A DNA stretch of 15,265 nucleotides from Acidimicrobiaceae bacterium (GTDB taxonomy: Bacteria; Actinomycetota; Acidimicrobiia; Acidimicrobiales; Acidimicrobiaceae): positions 1 to 15,265 of the forward strand of contig JABEUP010000006.1 of assembly GCA_013044365.1 (NCBI GenBank), in the 5' to 3' direction. Of the stretch, positions 7,606-14,027 are shown one piece after another. Numbering within the stretch: position 1 is the first letter of the stretch; each line of letters starts with the position of its first letter. The notes below the pieces were generated by a model, which ran no database searches, had not been told where the DNA came from, and saw only the letters and a program-made list of their open reading frames with translations. The position numbers and the translations under genes were made by a program.

Positions 7606-8046
7606 TCATTGGGCACCGAGCATTTCAAACAAAGGCAGAGCCAGATCATCGCTTAAGCGCTCAAAGCGAACTTTCACAAGCGCGCCACATTTGACTGAAT
7701 CCTGCTCGCCAAGACCGACAAGTCGGCTCACCATCCGAGGACCTTCCTCCAACTCGATCACCGCCACCACATAGGGCAGCAGTGATGCGAATGCCTTGTG
7801 GTAGAGACGCTGAAAGGTAACAAATGAAAAAATAGAACCCATCCCTGAAACGGGTTCCCATGAACAGTCCATGCTTGAACAGGCAGGGCAGATGACACTC
7901 GGAGGAAAACGGAACTCCAGGCAGGACGAGCACCGCTGTAATCTAAGCACACCTGCCTTGCACGAATCCCAGAACGGCCGTGTCTCTTCCGTAACTAACG
8001 GCAACGGCGGCATTAGCGCCTCATCGCTTGCATTCATGGTCGTCAA
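7606..8046 (-). CDS. Zn-ribbon/OB-fold (DUF35) protein, partner of the thiolase-fold protein
   Basis: About 146 residues. Four cysteines, Cys39-X2-Cys42 and Cys53-X2-Cys56, form a rubredoxin-like zinc ribbon with LRLQRCSSC and VICPAC signatures. An OB-fold follows (GMGSIFSFVTFQR, YVVAVIELEEGPRMVSRLVG). Such proteins bind thiolase-fold partners and help bind acyl-CoA, as in ChsH2-Ltp2 and BbsA-BbsB. Here the DUF35 unit stands alone, whereas ChsH2 also carries an N-terminal MaoC domain. I start it at the TTG at 8044-8046, nine bases after AAAGGGGG. An upstream TTG (8055) abuts that G-run and leaves no spacing. The ATG at 8037 is possible but has poor spacing. It lies between the second acyl-CoA dehydrogenase and the CoA-transferase genes. 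Confidence 0.88.
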   Translation of the reverse strand: MTTMNASDEALMPPLPLVTEETRPFWDSCKAGVLRLQRCSSCLEFRFPPSVICPACSSMDCSWEPVSGMGSIFSFVTFQRLYHKAFASLLPYVVAVIELEEGPRMVSRLVGLGEQDSVKCGALVKVRFERLSDDLALPLFEMLGAQ

Positions 8047-8119
8047 GCCAACCAACCCCCTTTCAAATACTCGCCCAACCCCCTGACAATACCGCAGGGT
8101 CAGCAGTGCCTGGCCAAAT

Positions 8120-9247
8120 CTAGGTGCCGCTTCCTACGGGAAAAAGTGCGTCCATCATCTTTTCCTTGTGATAATTAGGATCTCCAAGGAACCCATAGAG
8201 GTTACGGGAGGTTACGGTATGGGGAACCAGCGGATGGTCCAAAGATGTTCCCGGGCCGGCAAATACCATATTCGCATAGTTGCAGACCTGGTAGTAGGAC
8301 TGGCTCGCAACCGCCTTAGCCTCATGGACCGCAGCCCTGTATGGCCGGCCGCTATCCACTTTCCAAAGAGCCTCATACGTCAGCCAGCGTGCGGCGTCCA
8401 TGTGGTTCGTCAGCTCGACAACGTGGTCCTGCACCCGCTGGAACCGGCCGATTGGCTGACCGAAAACAACCCGTTCATTGGTGTAGTCCACGGTCATCTC
8501 GAAAACACGCTGACAGGCACCAACCTTGTAAGCCGAAAGAATCGGCAGAGTCACCTCCAAAGCAGTTTCCGTGTCATGCCAGCAGCTCGGTGACCGCGAA
8601 ATAATATCGTTCTCACCAACTTCAACCTGGTCGAACTCCACATCGTAAAGTGAGCTCAAGAAGCCTTCGTGAGGAGCAATCCGAATTCCCTGGAGATGAA
8701 GATCGACCGCAAGCAAGATAGTGCCCCGGGCCGACCTGGCGGAACACAGCAGCATATCTGCTGCCAATGCATCGTGAACGAACCGCTTCTTACCGGTCAG
8801 TACAACCCCCGATCCGGCTTCTGCCGCAGCAAGCGTTATATCGTTCTCCGTGAACCGGCGAGACGAATCGCTAAGCCCGACCGCCCAGACCAGGTCCCCC
8901 TTGCACGTTGCGGGAATGAAACGCAATTGCTGATCCGGACTTGCAAGCTCGCCGAGCAGACGAGGCGCCAGAATCGCCGAGGTGTACAGCGGTCCTGGGA
9001 CTGGGGACCGGCCAAGCTGTTCAAAGACAATACCTGCGTCCATGGTGGCGAATCCCCCGCCCCCCAAGGGCTCGGGCACACACATGCCGATCCATCCAGT
9101 ATCAGCAGCCTGGCGATAGAGATCGGGTTGGTGCGTCACGCCAGACTGGAACCACCGGGGAACCTCCGTCTCTGGCGCCTTCTGATGCACGAACCGTGCC
9201 ACGACATCTTGAAGCATCAACTGCTCTTCTGAAAACCTTAGATCCAC
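8120..9247 (-). CDS. Acyl-CoA dehydrogenase, second subunit of a probable heteromeric pair
   Basis: This 375-residue protein has the typical helical N-domain (LRFSEEQLMLQDVVARFV), a middle beta domain and a C-terminal helical domain. The C-domain FAD motif is intact: Arg259 followed by FGQPIGRFQ (262-270). The middle-domain flavin and substrate loop, normally close to EPxAGSD, is replaced by AVGLSDSSRRF (about 122-132). The partner gene upstream shows the opposite pattern, which suggests one FAD site shared between unlike subunits as in mycobacterial ChsE complexes. The C-terminus (RNLYGFLGDPNYH) lacks the familiar catalytic glutamate context. The start is GTG (9245-9247) preceded by GGAGAAGAAG. 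It follows the partner by 69 bp. The reaction is probably alpha,beta-desaturation of an acyl-CoA. I cannot say which steroid-pathway FadE it matches. Confidence 0.9.
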   Translation of the reverse strand: MDLRFSEEQLMLQDVVARFVHQKAPETEVPRWFQSGVTHQPDLYRQAADTGWIGMCVPEPLGGGGFATMDAGIVFEQLGRSPVPGPLYTSAILAPRLLGELASPDQQLRFIPATCKGDLVWAVGLSDSSRRFTENDITLAAAEAGSGVVLTGKKRFVHDALAADMLLCSARSARGTILLAVDLHLQGIRIAPHEGFLSSLYDVEFDQVEVGENDIISRSPSCWHDTETALEVTLPILSAYKVGACQRVFEMTVDYTNERVVFGQPIGRFQRVQDHVVELTNHMDAARWLTYEALWKVDSGRPYRAAVHEAKAVASQSYYQVCNYANMVFAGPGTSLDHPLVPHTVTSRNLYGFLGDPNYHKEKMMDALFPVGSGT

Positions 9248-9316
9248 AACTTCTTCTCCATTTACGATCTAGCTTTACAAATCTGCCGCCCATCGACACT
9301 CGAGCAGATGGGGAAT

Positions 9317-10531
9317 TCAAATAGTCACTGGTGCTGACTCGCGTTGCCGCCGGCCAAGTCCAAGACGTCTGGCGAACTGAAGGCGGTCAGTATCCAGGGT
9401 GCCGCCGCCGTGGAGAGTTGCAGGGCCGCGACGGCTCACGTAGTCAAAATCCGTCGCTTCGTCAACGCTAAGGTCTTTGAGCAACCCCTCATAGCCCAGG
9501 ATCTCCTGAAACCGCTGGGAATATGCAAGTCCAACCATGCGCCGAAGGTATCGAGTCTGAACTCCTCCATAGGGTACCGGATCGCGCTGGAGACGGAACC
9601 ACAGGTTTCTCGTTTGGAGCATCTTGAGGACGTGACCGTCAACTATCGCGTCGGCAAGTATTCTCCTGACATCGGGTTGATCGATGAGCCGTCCCATGGC
9701 GTCACTGTTTTCAGTGCAGTACTCGATCAGCCGATCCACGGCGGGATCACCACTTACGCTACCTGCGCCATCGTGTTCCAGCTCAAGGTGGGTAGTGCTC
9801 ACGCGCCAACCGTTGTTTTCACCACCGACCAGGTCGTCAACCGGGACATGAACGTCGTCGAAGAACACGATGTTCTTCATTCCCATGATCATGGGCAGGG
9901 GCTGAATCGTAACTCCGGGGGTGTGCGCATTCACATAGATCCAACTGACATTTTCGTGCCGCTCCCCACCGGGATTAGTGTTGACGATCGTCCAGAGATA
10001 GTCGGGGTAGTGAGTCGAGCCGACCATGACCTTCTGCCCGTTGATGACATATTCGTCGCCTACGCGCTTTGCTACCGTCGTCAACGTGGCAAGGTCAGAT
10101 CCACCCTGGGGCTCCGTCATCACCTGCCAACAAATTACCTCTCCTTTGCAAAGAGGCGGAAGCATGCGCTTCTTCTGTTCCTCGTTGCCCCATTGGTGCA
10201 CTACGGGCACCACAATACGGGCAAGGGTATAGAACACCTGGGAAAGTCCCAGCCCATGCCTCGATATCTCTCCTTCGAGAACAAACTGATGATCCACGCT
10301 GAGACCGCCCCCGCCATACTCAGCAGGAATTGTTGGAAACAGCCAACCCTTCCCACCTAACTTCCTGGCAAGGTCTCTCCGGAATTCGTATTCCACTTCG
10401 TTACCTCTGGTGGACCACTGCGTGGACCATTTAAGGTCGCCGCGACCCGCCATCGCGGCCTCAAGCCATTCGCGCACCTCCCGGCGAAAACGCGCTTGTT
10501 CCGGAGTATCAGCCTCTTGATCAAAATTCAT
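9317..10531 (-). CDS. Acyl-CoA dehydrogenase, first subunit of a probable heteromeric pair
   Basis: This 404-residue protein is the first gene of the minus-strand operon. Its N-domain (ARFRREVREWLEAAM) and GWLFPTIPAEYGGGGLS segment are typical of the FadE-like group. The middle-domain FAD motif is well kept: WQVMTEPQGGSDLATL, with the core at about 135-146, then VINGQKVMVGSTHYPDYLW. The C-domain equivalent of R..FG.PI..FQ is not recognisable (VRRILADAIVDGHVLKM). The subunit therefore probably depends on the neighbour encoded 69 bp downstream to complete the FAD pocket. The C-terminus HGGGTLDTDRLQFARRLGLGR resembles other FadE-like members. The ATG has GGGGGA nine bases upstream. Divergence from the LysR gene across 405 bp suggests LysR control. 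The enzyme should desaturate the CoA ester before hydration and retro-aldol cleavage. Confidence 0.92.
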   Translation of the reverse strand: MNFDQEADTPEQARFRREVREWLEAAMAGRGDLKWSTQWSTRGNEVEYEFRRDLARKLGGKGWLFPTIPAEYGGGGLSVDHQFVLEGEISRHGLGLSQVFYTLARIVVPVVHQWGNEEQKKRMLPPLCKGEVICWQVMTEPQGGSDLATLTTVAKRVGDEYVINGQKVMVGSTHYPDYLWTIVNTNPGGERHENVSWIYVNAHTPGVTIQPLPMIMGMKNIVFFDDVHVPVDDLVGGENNGWRVSTTHLELEHDGAGSVSGDPAVDRLIEYCTENSDAMGRLIDQPDVRRILADAIVDGHVLKMLQTRNLWFRLQRDPVPYGGVQTRYLRRMVGLAYSQRFQEILGYEGLLKDLSVDEATDFDYVSRRGPATLHGGGTLDTDRLQFARRLGLGRRQRESAPVTI

Positions 10532-10824
10532 GGCACCAGATCCCCCAATTTCAATACAAACAGCCGTCTAAGCCCCAAAAACTCTAAAAACACCTCTTGA
10601 TACGCCAAATTGTCCGACATTCCGACAACCCTGTTGAGATAATTTTGCCTGCCACAGGGGACAATCCGCCACAATACTTTGATGGCTGCAATCGACTTTC
10701 CGAATGTAGAGTCGGACCCGGCTTCTCTCCTCGCAACATTAAAACCAAGACGTCGGAAATACCGGTGAGATAAGCGCAAGATTCCCCCCAACTAAACGGA
10801 AAGCCCCCTCCCGTCTTACCCCAA

Positions 10825-10842
10825 ATGCCCGATAATAGGCAT
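10825..10842. promoter_or_regulatory. Candidate operator ATGCC-N8-GGCAT
   Basis: This is a perfect 5-bp inverted repeat whose 8-bp spacer is exactly the octamer CGATAATA, a sequence repeated at 10863-10870. It overlaps a minus-strand TATTAT box. It is either a regulator site or chance; the repeated octamer makes chance somewhat less likely. Confidence 0.35.
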
Positions 10843-10881
10843 CGAAGGCGACGTTTCCCGTACGATAATACGCGCCACTTA

Positions 10882-10901
10882 TGAAATCAAATGATATTTC
10901 A
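10882..10901. promoter_or_regulatory. Candidate LysR-binding dyad TGAAAT-N8-ATTTCA
   Basis: A perfect 6-bp inverted repeat with a nested ATCA-AA-TGAT in its middle. It overlaps the probable -35 of the LysR gene (10900-10905) and sits just upstream of the minus-strand TATTAT at 10865-10870. The placement fits LysR autorepression together with activation of the divergent operon. Confidence 0.45.
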
Positions 10902-10929
10902 GACAAGATTGATACGAAAACTGTATACT
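10900..10929 (+). promoter_or_regulatory. Probable promoter of the LysR gene (leaderless)
   Basis: TATACT at 10924-10929 is a good -10 box. CAGACA at 10900-10905, spaced 18 bases, is a fair -35 (four of six consensus bases). Transcription would begin near 10936-10937, essentially at the GTG start codon of the regulator gene. No Shine-Dalgarno is present, which agrees with a leaderless message. Confidence 0.5.
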
Positions 10930-10936
10930 TTCTGCC

Positions 10937-11842
10937 GTGAAAGACCGTGAGCTAACCTGGTTCCTCAAACTTGCCGAAACACAACATGAAACTTGGGTGG
11001 CGGACGAAATGGACATCACGCAGCCAACCCTGTCTCGGGCTATTTCCCGGTTGGAACGTGAAATAGGTGTCTCGTTGTTCTCAAGGGTTGGCCGCAGGCT
11101 GGAGCTTAACGAATATGGAGAGATCTTTTATGAATATGCGCGCTCAGCTGTCACCGAACTCGAGATCGGTAAGAAACGGGTAGCTGAATTGGCCAGCCTG
11201 GCACAGCACCACATAAGGATAGGCACTCTGCACGGCCTGGTCCCGATCCTGATCGAGGCGCTGGTGAATCCCTTTCACAACCGGTCTCCAGCTACCACAT
11301 TTTATTTTCGTCTGGGTTCGCCGCGGGATATCCTAGGCGAGCTTGAACTCGGACATTTAGATTTCATTTTGACAACAACTAAACCAGGCAAAAAAGAGAT
11401 AAGCTGGGTAACAGTCGCCAAGCAGGTCTTTTACCTTGCCGTTGGCCCTGGACACGCCCTCGCCAATAAGACCCAGGCCCATTTGTCTGAAGTTGCTCAT
11501 GATGATTTCATCGTGATGCGCTCAGGTTCTGCAATCCGAAACCTAACCATTAGCCTTTGTCATCAGGCTGGATTCAATCCGAACGTTGTACTCGAGTCCA
11601 GTGAAATCGCTCCAATTCGCAGCCTTGTGGCGCACGGCATCGGAGTTTCGATTATTCCGAAGGCATTTACCGCAAGGGAACCGGAGAATGTTACCTACCT
11701 CGATATCCGCGATAAAGGAGTCCGCAATTACAGAGATATAGGCGTCGCTTGGAAGTCAAACGGATCACGAATTCCTACCCTAAACGGATTCCTGGAGTTT
11801 GTTTTTGAATCCTTTGACGGCGGCGCGAAAGCAGGTAAGTAG
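10937..11842 (+). CDS. LysR-type transcriptional regulator
   Basis: This 301-residue protein is of standard LTTR length. The winged helix-turn-helix spans about residues 4-63, with core DITQPTLSRAISRLEREIGVSLFSR, then a linker helix, then a LysR substrate-binding domain of two alpha/beta lobes (about 90-295). The effector is unknown; such regulators in degradative loci usually sense the pathway substrate or a CoA-ester intermediate. The start is GTG (10937-10939) without a ribosome-binding site and immediately after a -10 box, so translation is probably leaderless. It is divergent from the acyl-CoA dehydrogenase operon across a dyad-rich region, the classic arrangement for autorepression and activation of the opposite operon. 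The dienelactone-hydrolase-like gene follows on the same strand after 484 bp and may also belong to its regulon. Confidence 0.93.
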   Translation: MKDRELTWFLKLAETQHETWVADEMDITQPTLSRAISRLEREIGVSLFSRVGRRLELNEYGEIFYEYARSAVTELEIGKKRVAELASLAQHHIRIGTLHGLVPILIEALVNPFHNRSPATTFYFRLGSPRDILGELELGHLDFILTTTKPGKKEISWVTVAKQVFYLAVGPGHALANKTQAHLSEVAHDDFIVMRSGSAIRNLTISLCHQAGFNPNVVLESSEIAPIRSLVAHGIGVSIIPKAFTAREPENVTYLDIRDKGVRNYRDIGVAWKSNGSRIPTLNGFLEFVFESFDGGAKAGK

Positions 11843-12326
11843 TAAACGCTCCCTTATCGACATACCCTGCCCGGTCTTTTACTGGCTCCATCCCACCGCG
11901 CAGATTTGAAGAGGTGCCAGTTGTTCACGTCGTGAGGAGCCAATGCACTACTTCGCCGCAGTCGTGCCTTCGTTTACGAGATTGCCGCCCTCACGGAGCC
12001 TTGAGGCATCCGTTTCGGCATTGGCCCTTGGAATATAATTAGTCCTTGCATTCCCTCCGTATAATGGTTGCAGAACTCATATGATCACTTTTCCCTTGTC
12101 AGGCGAAGTCCCGCCTGTGGTTGCCCGGGAGCGCGCTCACACAATTAACCCATGTTTCAAAGTGATGATACCTGTTAGCACTTGACTCGAAATATCCTTC
12201 TTTTAACCAAGAGATCGACAACGCTCTAGGTCGGCTAGAAAAGCTATATGTATCACGCTGTAGTCCGATACCATAGAACGGAAAACAAAAAGTAGCTGGT
12301 AAAAGTACACCCTAGGAGATCATGCA
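11843..12326. other. Gap between LysR and hydrolase genes
   Basis: I see no supported gene here. Two perfect TATAAT hexamers on the plus strand (12034-12039 and 12060-12065) could be -10 boxes, but neither has a recognisable -35 and both lie more than 250 bp before the hydrolase start. Just after the LysR stop, the segment ACTGGCTCC (11881-11889) can pair with GGTGCCAGT (11913-11921, one mismatch), or its TGGCTCC with GGAGCCA (11936-11942). These pairings are mutually exclusive; they may form a weak 3' structure or an attenuator-like switch. Confidence 0.4.
12313..12319 (+). promoter_or_regulatory. Shine-Dalgarno of the hydrolase gene
   Basis: AGGAG at 12314-12318, eight bases before the ATG at 12327, supports that start over the out-of-frame ATG at 12322. 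Confidence 0.6.
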
Positions 12327-13220
12327 ATGGCACTGAATGACTACCTTCGCGATGAAATCCTTGAGGAAGCTGATTTGGGTTACATTTCTCAGGAGGAAAA
12401 AGACCGCCAGCTTGCAACATTTGACGGCGCGAAGGGCGGCGATAGACCCGAAATATACCGGACTCCTGTTATGAGCGCACAGGGTTCAGCCGCCAAAAAC
12501 CCCTTGTCTGCCCCGGATACTGATCCAAAGGTGGTGACAACGAGGGTGACCGCGAACGGGTATCAGTCAGATGTATTTGCCTATCTGGCAAAGCCAACCG
12601 AAGGTGCAGCACTCCCAGGCGTAGTGGTGTTACATGAAAATAAGGGTCTTACACCACATATTGAAGATGTCACAAGACGACTGGCCCGCGAAGGTTTCGT
12701 CGCCATTGCCCCGGATCTGCTGTCGCGCAGAGGCGGTACCTCTCAATTTTCAAGCCCGATAGATGCGACTTCCGCCCTGAAGACGATTCGCGGTTACGAG
12801 TTGGACGAGGATCTCAATGCAGTTATCTCTTTACTCGCTTGCGATGCCAACGTTGACCCTGAAAAGATCGGCGTTATAGGCTTTTGCTTCGGCGGAGGAG
12901 TAGCTTGGCGGCTTGTCACAAAAGATCCCAGGATAAAGGCAGCTGTTCCGTTTTACGGCGTCAACCCGCCCATCAAATACGTTCCAGAAATCACAGCAAG
13001 TGTGCTGGCTATATACGGTGAACTTGACGACAGAATCAACTCCGGCATTGACGAAATTACGGCGGCGATGGAGCTTAGCAACAAGACGTTTGAAAAGATA
13101 ATTTATCCTGGCGCCCGACATGCATTCCACAACGACACCAATCCTGACAGATATCATCCCGAAGCGGCTCGACAAGCATGGCAGCAAGCACTTGCATGGT
13201 TGCGACGCTGGTTGAATTGA
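12327..13220 (+). CDS. Dienelactone hydrolase family protein
   Basis: This 297-residue alpha/beta hydrolase carries the dienelactone-hydrolase hallmarks: the strand VVVLHENKGL, with Glu104 that orders the nucleophile, IAPDLLSRRGG, the nucleophile elbow GFCFGG (Cys187), YGELDDRIN (probable acid Asp234) and PGARHAF (His265). Cysteine in place of serine is typical of true dienelactone hydrolases, which open enol-lactones to maleylacetate. Many homologues of this longer subtype have unknown substrates. About 70 N-terminal residues precede the catalytic domain (DYLRDEILEEADLGYISQEEKDRQL); similar leaders occur in secreted or long-form relatives, but no signal peptide is visible here. A likely terminator follows at 13279-13305. 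It may hydrolyse a lactone or ester linked to the neighbouring degradation pathway, but it is not in that operon. Confidence 0.9.
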   Translation: MALNDYLRDEILEEADLGYISQEEKDRQLATFDGAKGGDRPEIYRTPVMSAQGSAAKNPLSAPDTDPKVVTTRVTANGYQSDVFAYLAKPTEGAALPGVVVLHENKGLTPHIEDVTRRLAREGFVAIAPDLLSRRGGTSQFSSPIDATSALKTIRGYELDEDLNAVISLLACDANVDPEKIGVIGFCFGGGVAWRLVTKDPRIKAAVPFYGVNPPIKYVPEITASVLAIYGELDDRINSGIDEITAAMELSNKTFEKIIYPGARHAFHNDTNPDRYHPEAARQAWQQALAWLRRWLN

Positions 13221-13278
13221 GGATACAACTGCTCGATGATTTGGGTCTGCAAATTTGAAGGCTTCGTGTCTCCCCCGT

Positions 13279-13305
13279 CCTCATCGGCGGAACCCGATCC
13301 TGAGG
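13279..13305 (+). terminator. Possible terminator after the hydrolase gene
   Basis: CCTC-ATCGG (13279-13287) pairs with CCGAT (13294-13298) and GAGG (13302-13305), leaving a 6-base loop and a 3-base bulge. It lies 59 bp after the stop codon. What follows is G/T-rich (GTTGGTT) rather than a clean U-tract. Confidence 0.35.
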
Positions 13306-13319
13306 GTTGGTTGAGCTAG

Positions 13320-13336
13320 ATTCCACCTTCGGCACC
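13320..13336 (+). other. Fragment resembling a tRNA 3' end
   Basis: The 17 bases end in CCACCTTCGGCACC, which looks like the T-stem, acceptor strand and most of the CCA of a bacterial tRNA gene. The matching 5' acceptor strand (GCCGAAG) and a TTCGA T-loop are absent nearby, so this is not an intact tRNA. It could be an attachment-site remnant or a coincidence. Confidence 0.25.
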
Positions 13337-13498
13337 CAATAACAAATCCAGCTACGTCAATCTTGACAATCAGTACAGGGAGATTCTTGGCTGGGGACCA
13401 AGCAGGAATAGATGCCCGATAAGTAGTCGCGATGCCTGTATGATCTAGCCAAGACCTACCTTTAGGTTATTGCTTGCGAATCGAGGATCGAGGTCGGA

Positions 13499-13663
13499 GT
13501 GATTAGAAGATTAATCAGTATTGTCTATATCGTGATTGGTTTGATTGTTGCCAATTCCCACCAATATTTTTCCAGCCTTAATACGATAAGGCTGATTATT
13601 TCGGCAGTACTAGCGGTCCTACTGTGGCCTCTCCTCCTACTTGGAGTCAATCTGCACCTTTAG
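13499..13663 (+). CDS. Small two-helix membrane protein (54 aa), conserved actinobacterial type
   Basis: An easily missed gene of 54 codons starting at GTG (13499-13501), with GAGG five bases upstream, and ending at TAG 13661-13663. It encodes two hydrophobic helices: about residues 4-19 (RLISIVYIVIGLIVAN) and 32-52 (ending LLWPLLLLGVNLHL). A short polar loop with Ser-His-Gln-Tyr lies between them. The tail 'VLAVLLWPLLLLGVN' is a pattern I recall from very short uncharacterised actinobacterial membrane proteins. The hydrophobic periodicity, the start signals and the clean ending support a real gene. The function is unknown; small proteins like this often modify a membrane complex. It is not obviously in an operon: the hydrolase ends about 280 bp upstream behind a possible terminator. 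Confidence 0.75.
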   Translation: MIRRLISIVYIVIGLIVANSHQYFSSLNTIRLIISAVLAVLLWPLLLLGVNLHL

Positions 13664-14027
13664 CGACCTGTCGGGAGTTAACCTAACCATCGTTACCCTG
13701 TTTTGGCCGGACCATGGGACCTCCCGGGGGAAATGTTCGGATCGGGCGCACAGTGCTGGTATTGTTAGCATTAACTCGTCCGCTTTGGTTTTGCCTGGCA
13801 CAGGCGAAACCGACTGTTTTTGTACCCGCAGGCGGCGGCGCCCATGAAGTTATCGGCCCGCTCACAAAAGTCACACTACCCAGCCAGAGTTCCGCGGGTT
13901 GTGCAGAGGTACAGTATCCGGCCGTCCAGAGACCAACACCATCTCTGAAGGTACAGGACGAGCCGGCTATTTAACCCGTTATCGGTTCTAGAGGCCGCGA
14001 ATCACCCTAGCCAGATGGTATGGGGCT
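13664..14027. other. Gap between the mini-protein and MFS genes
   Basis: I see nothing firm in these 364 bases, where a plus-strand and a minus-strand gene converge. A plus-strand frame at 13714-13974 (86 codons) has one hydrophobic stretch but no ribosome-binding site and no family resemblance. No clear bidirectional terminator was found. Confidence 0.4.

Larger units (their letters stand above)
10532..10936. promoter_or_regulatory. Divergent control region between LysR gene and degradation operon
   Basis: This 405-bp region contains no convincing gene; the open frame abutting the dehydrogenase (10528-10791, minus) looks spurious. The half nearest LysR is rich in dyads: an inverted repeat ATGCC-N8-GGCAT at 10825-10842 and TGAAAT-N8-ATTTCA at 10882-10901. 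The octamer CGATAATA occurs at 10830-10837, inside the first dyad, and again at 10863-10870, 33 bp apart, about three helical turns. On the minus strand both octamers read TATTATCG and offer TATTAT as a -10 box. Neither has a good -35, as expected of activator-dependent promoters. If transcription starts there, the operon has a 5' leader of about 300 bases. Confidence 0.55.

Noticed and set aside
9344..10360. A 338-codon plus-strand open frame opposite the first acyl-CoA dehydrogenase
   Set aside because: It is the antisense of a gene with clear family motifs; its translation shows no recognisable domain and it has no ribosome-binding site.
10528..10791. An 87-codon minus-strand frame abutting the first dehydrogenase gene
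   Set aside because: It has no family resemblance or good start signal, and lies in what should be the operon's leader.
10909..10929. TTGATA at 10909-10914 as the -35 of the LysR promoter
   Set aside because: Only nine bases separate it from TATACT, too short for a sigma70-type promoter; CAGACA at 18 bases fits better.
11943..12038. A 31-codon frame after AGGAG in the gap behind LysR
   Set aside because: The spacing between AGGAG and ATG is only three bases and the peptide has no feature of note.
13714..13974. An 86-codon plus-strand frame with one hydrophobic stretch
   Set aside because: There is no Shine-Dalgarno, the C-terminal half looks random and the antisense strand is also open; it could be decayed coding sequence but I cannot support that.
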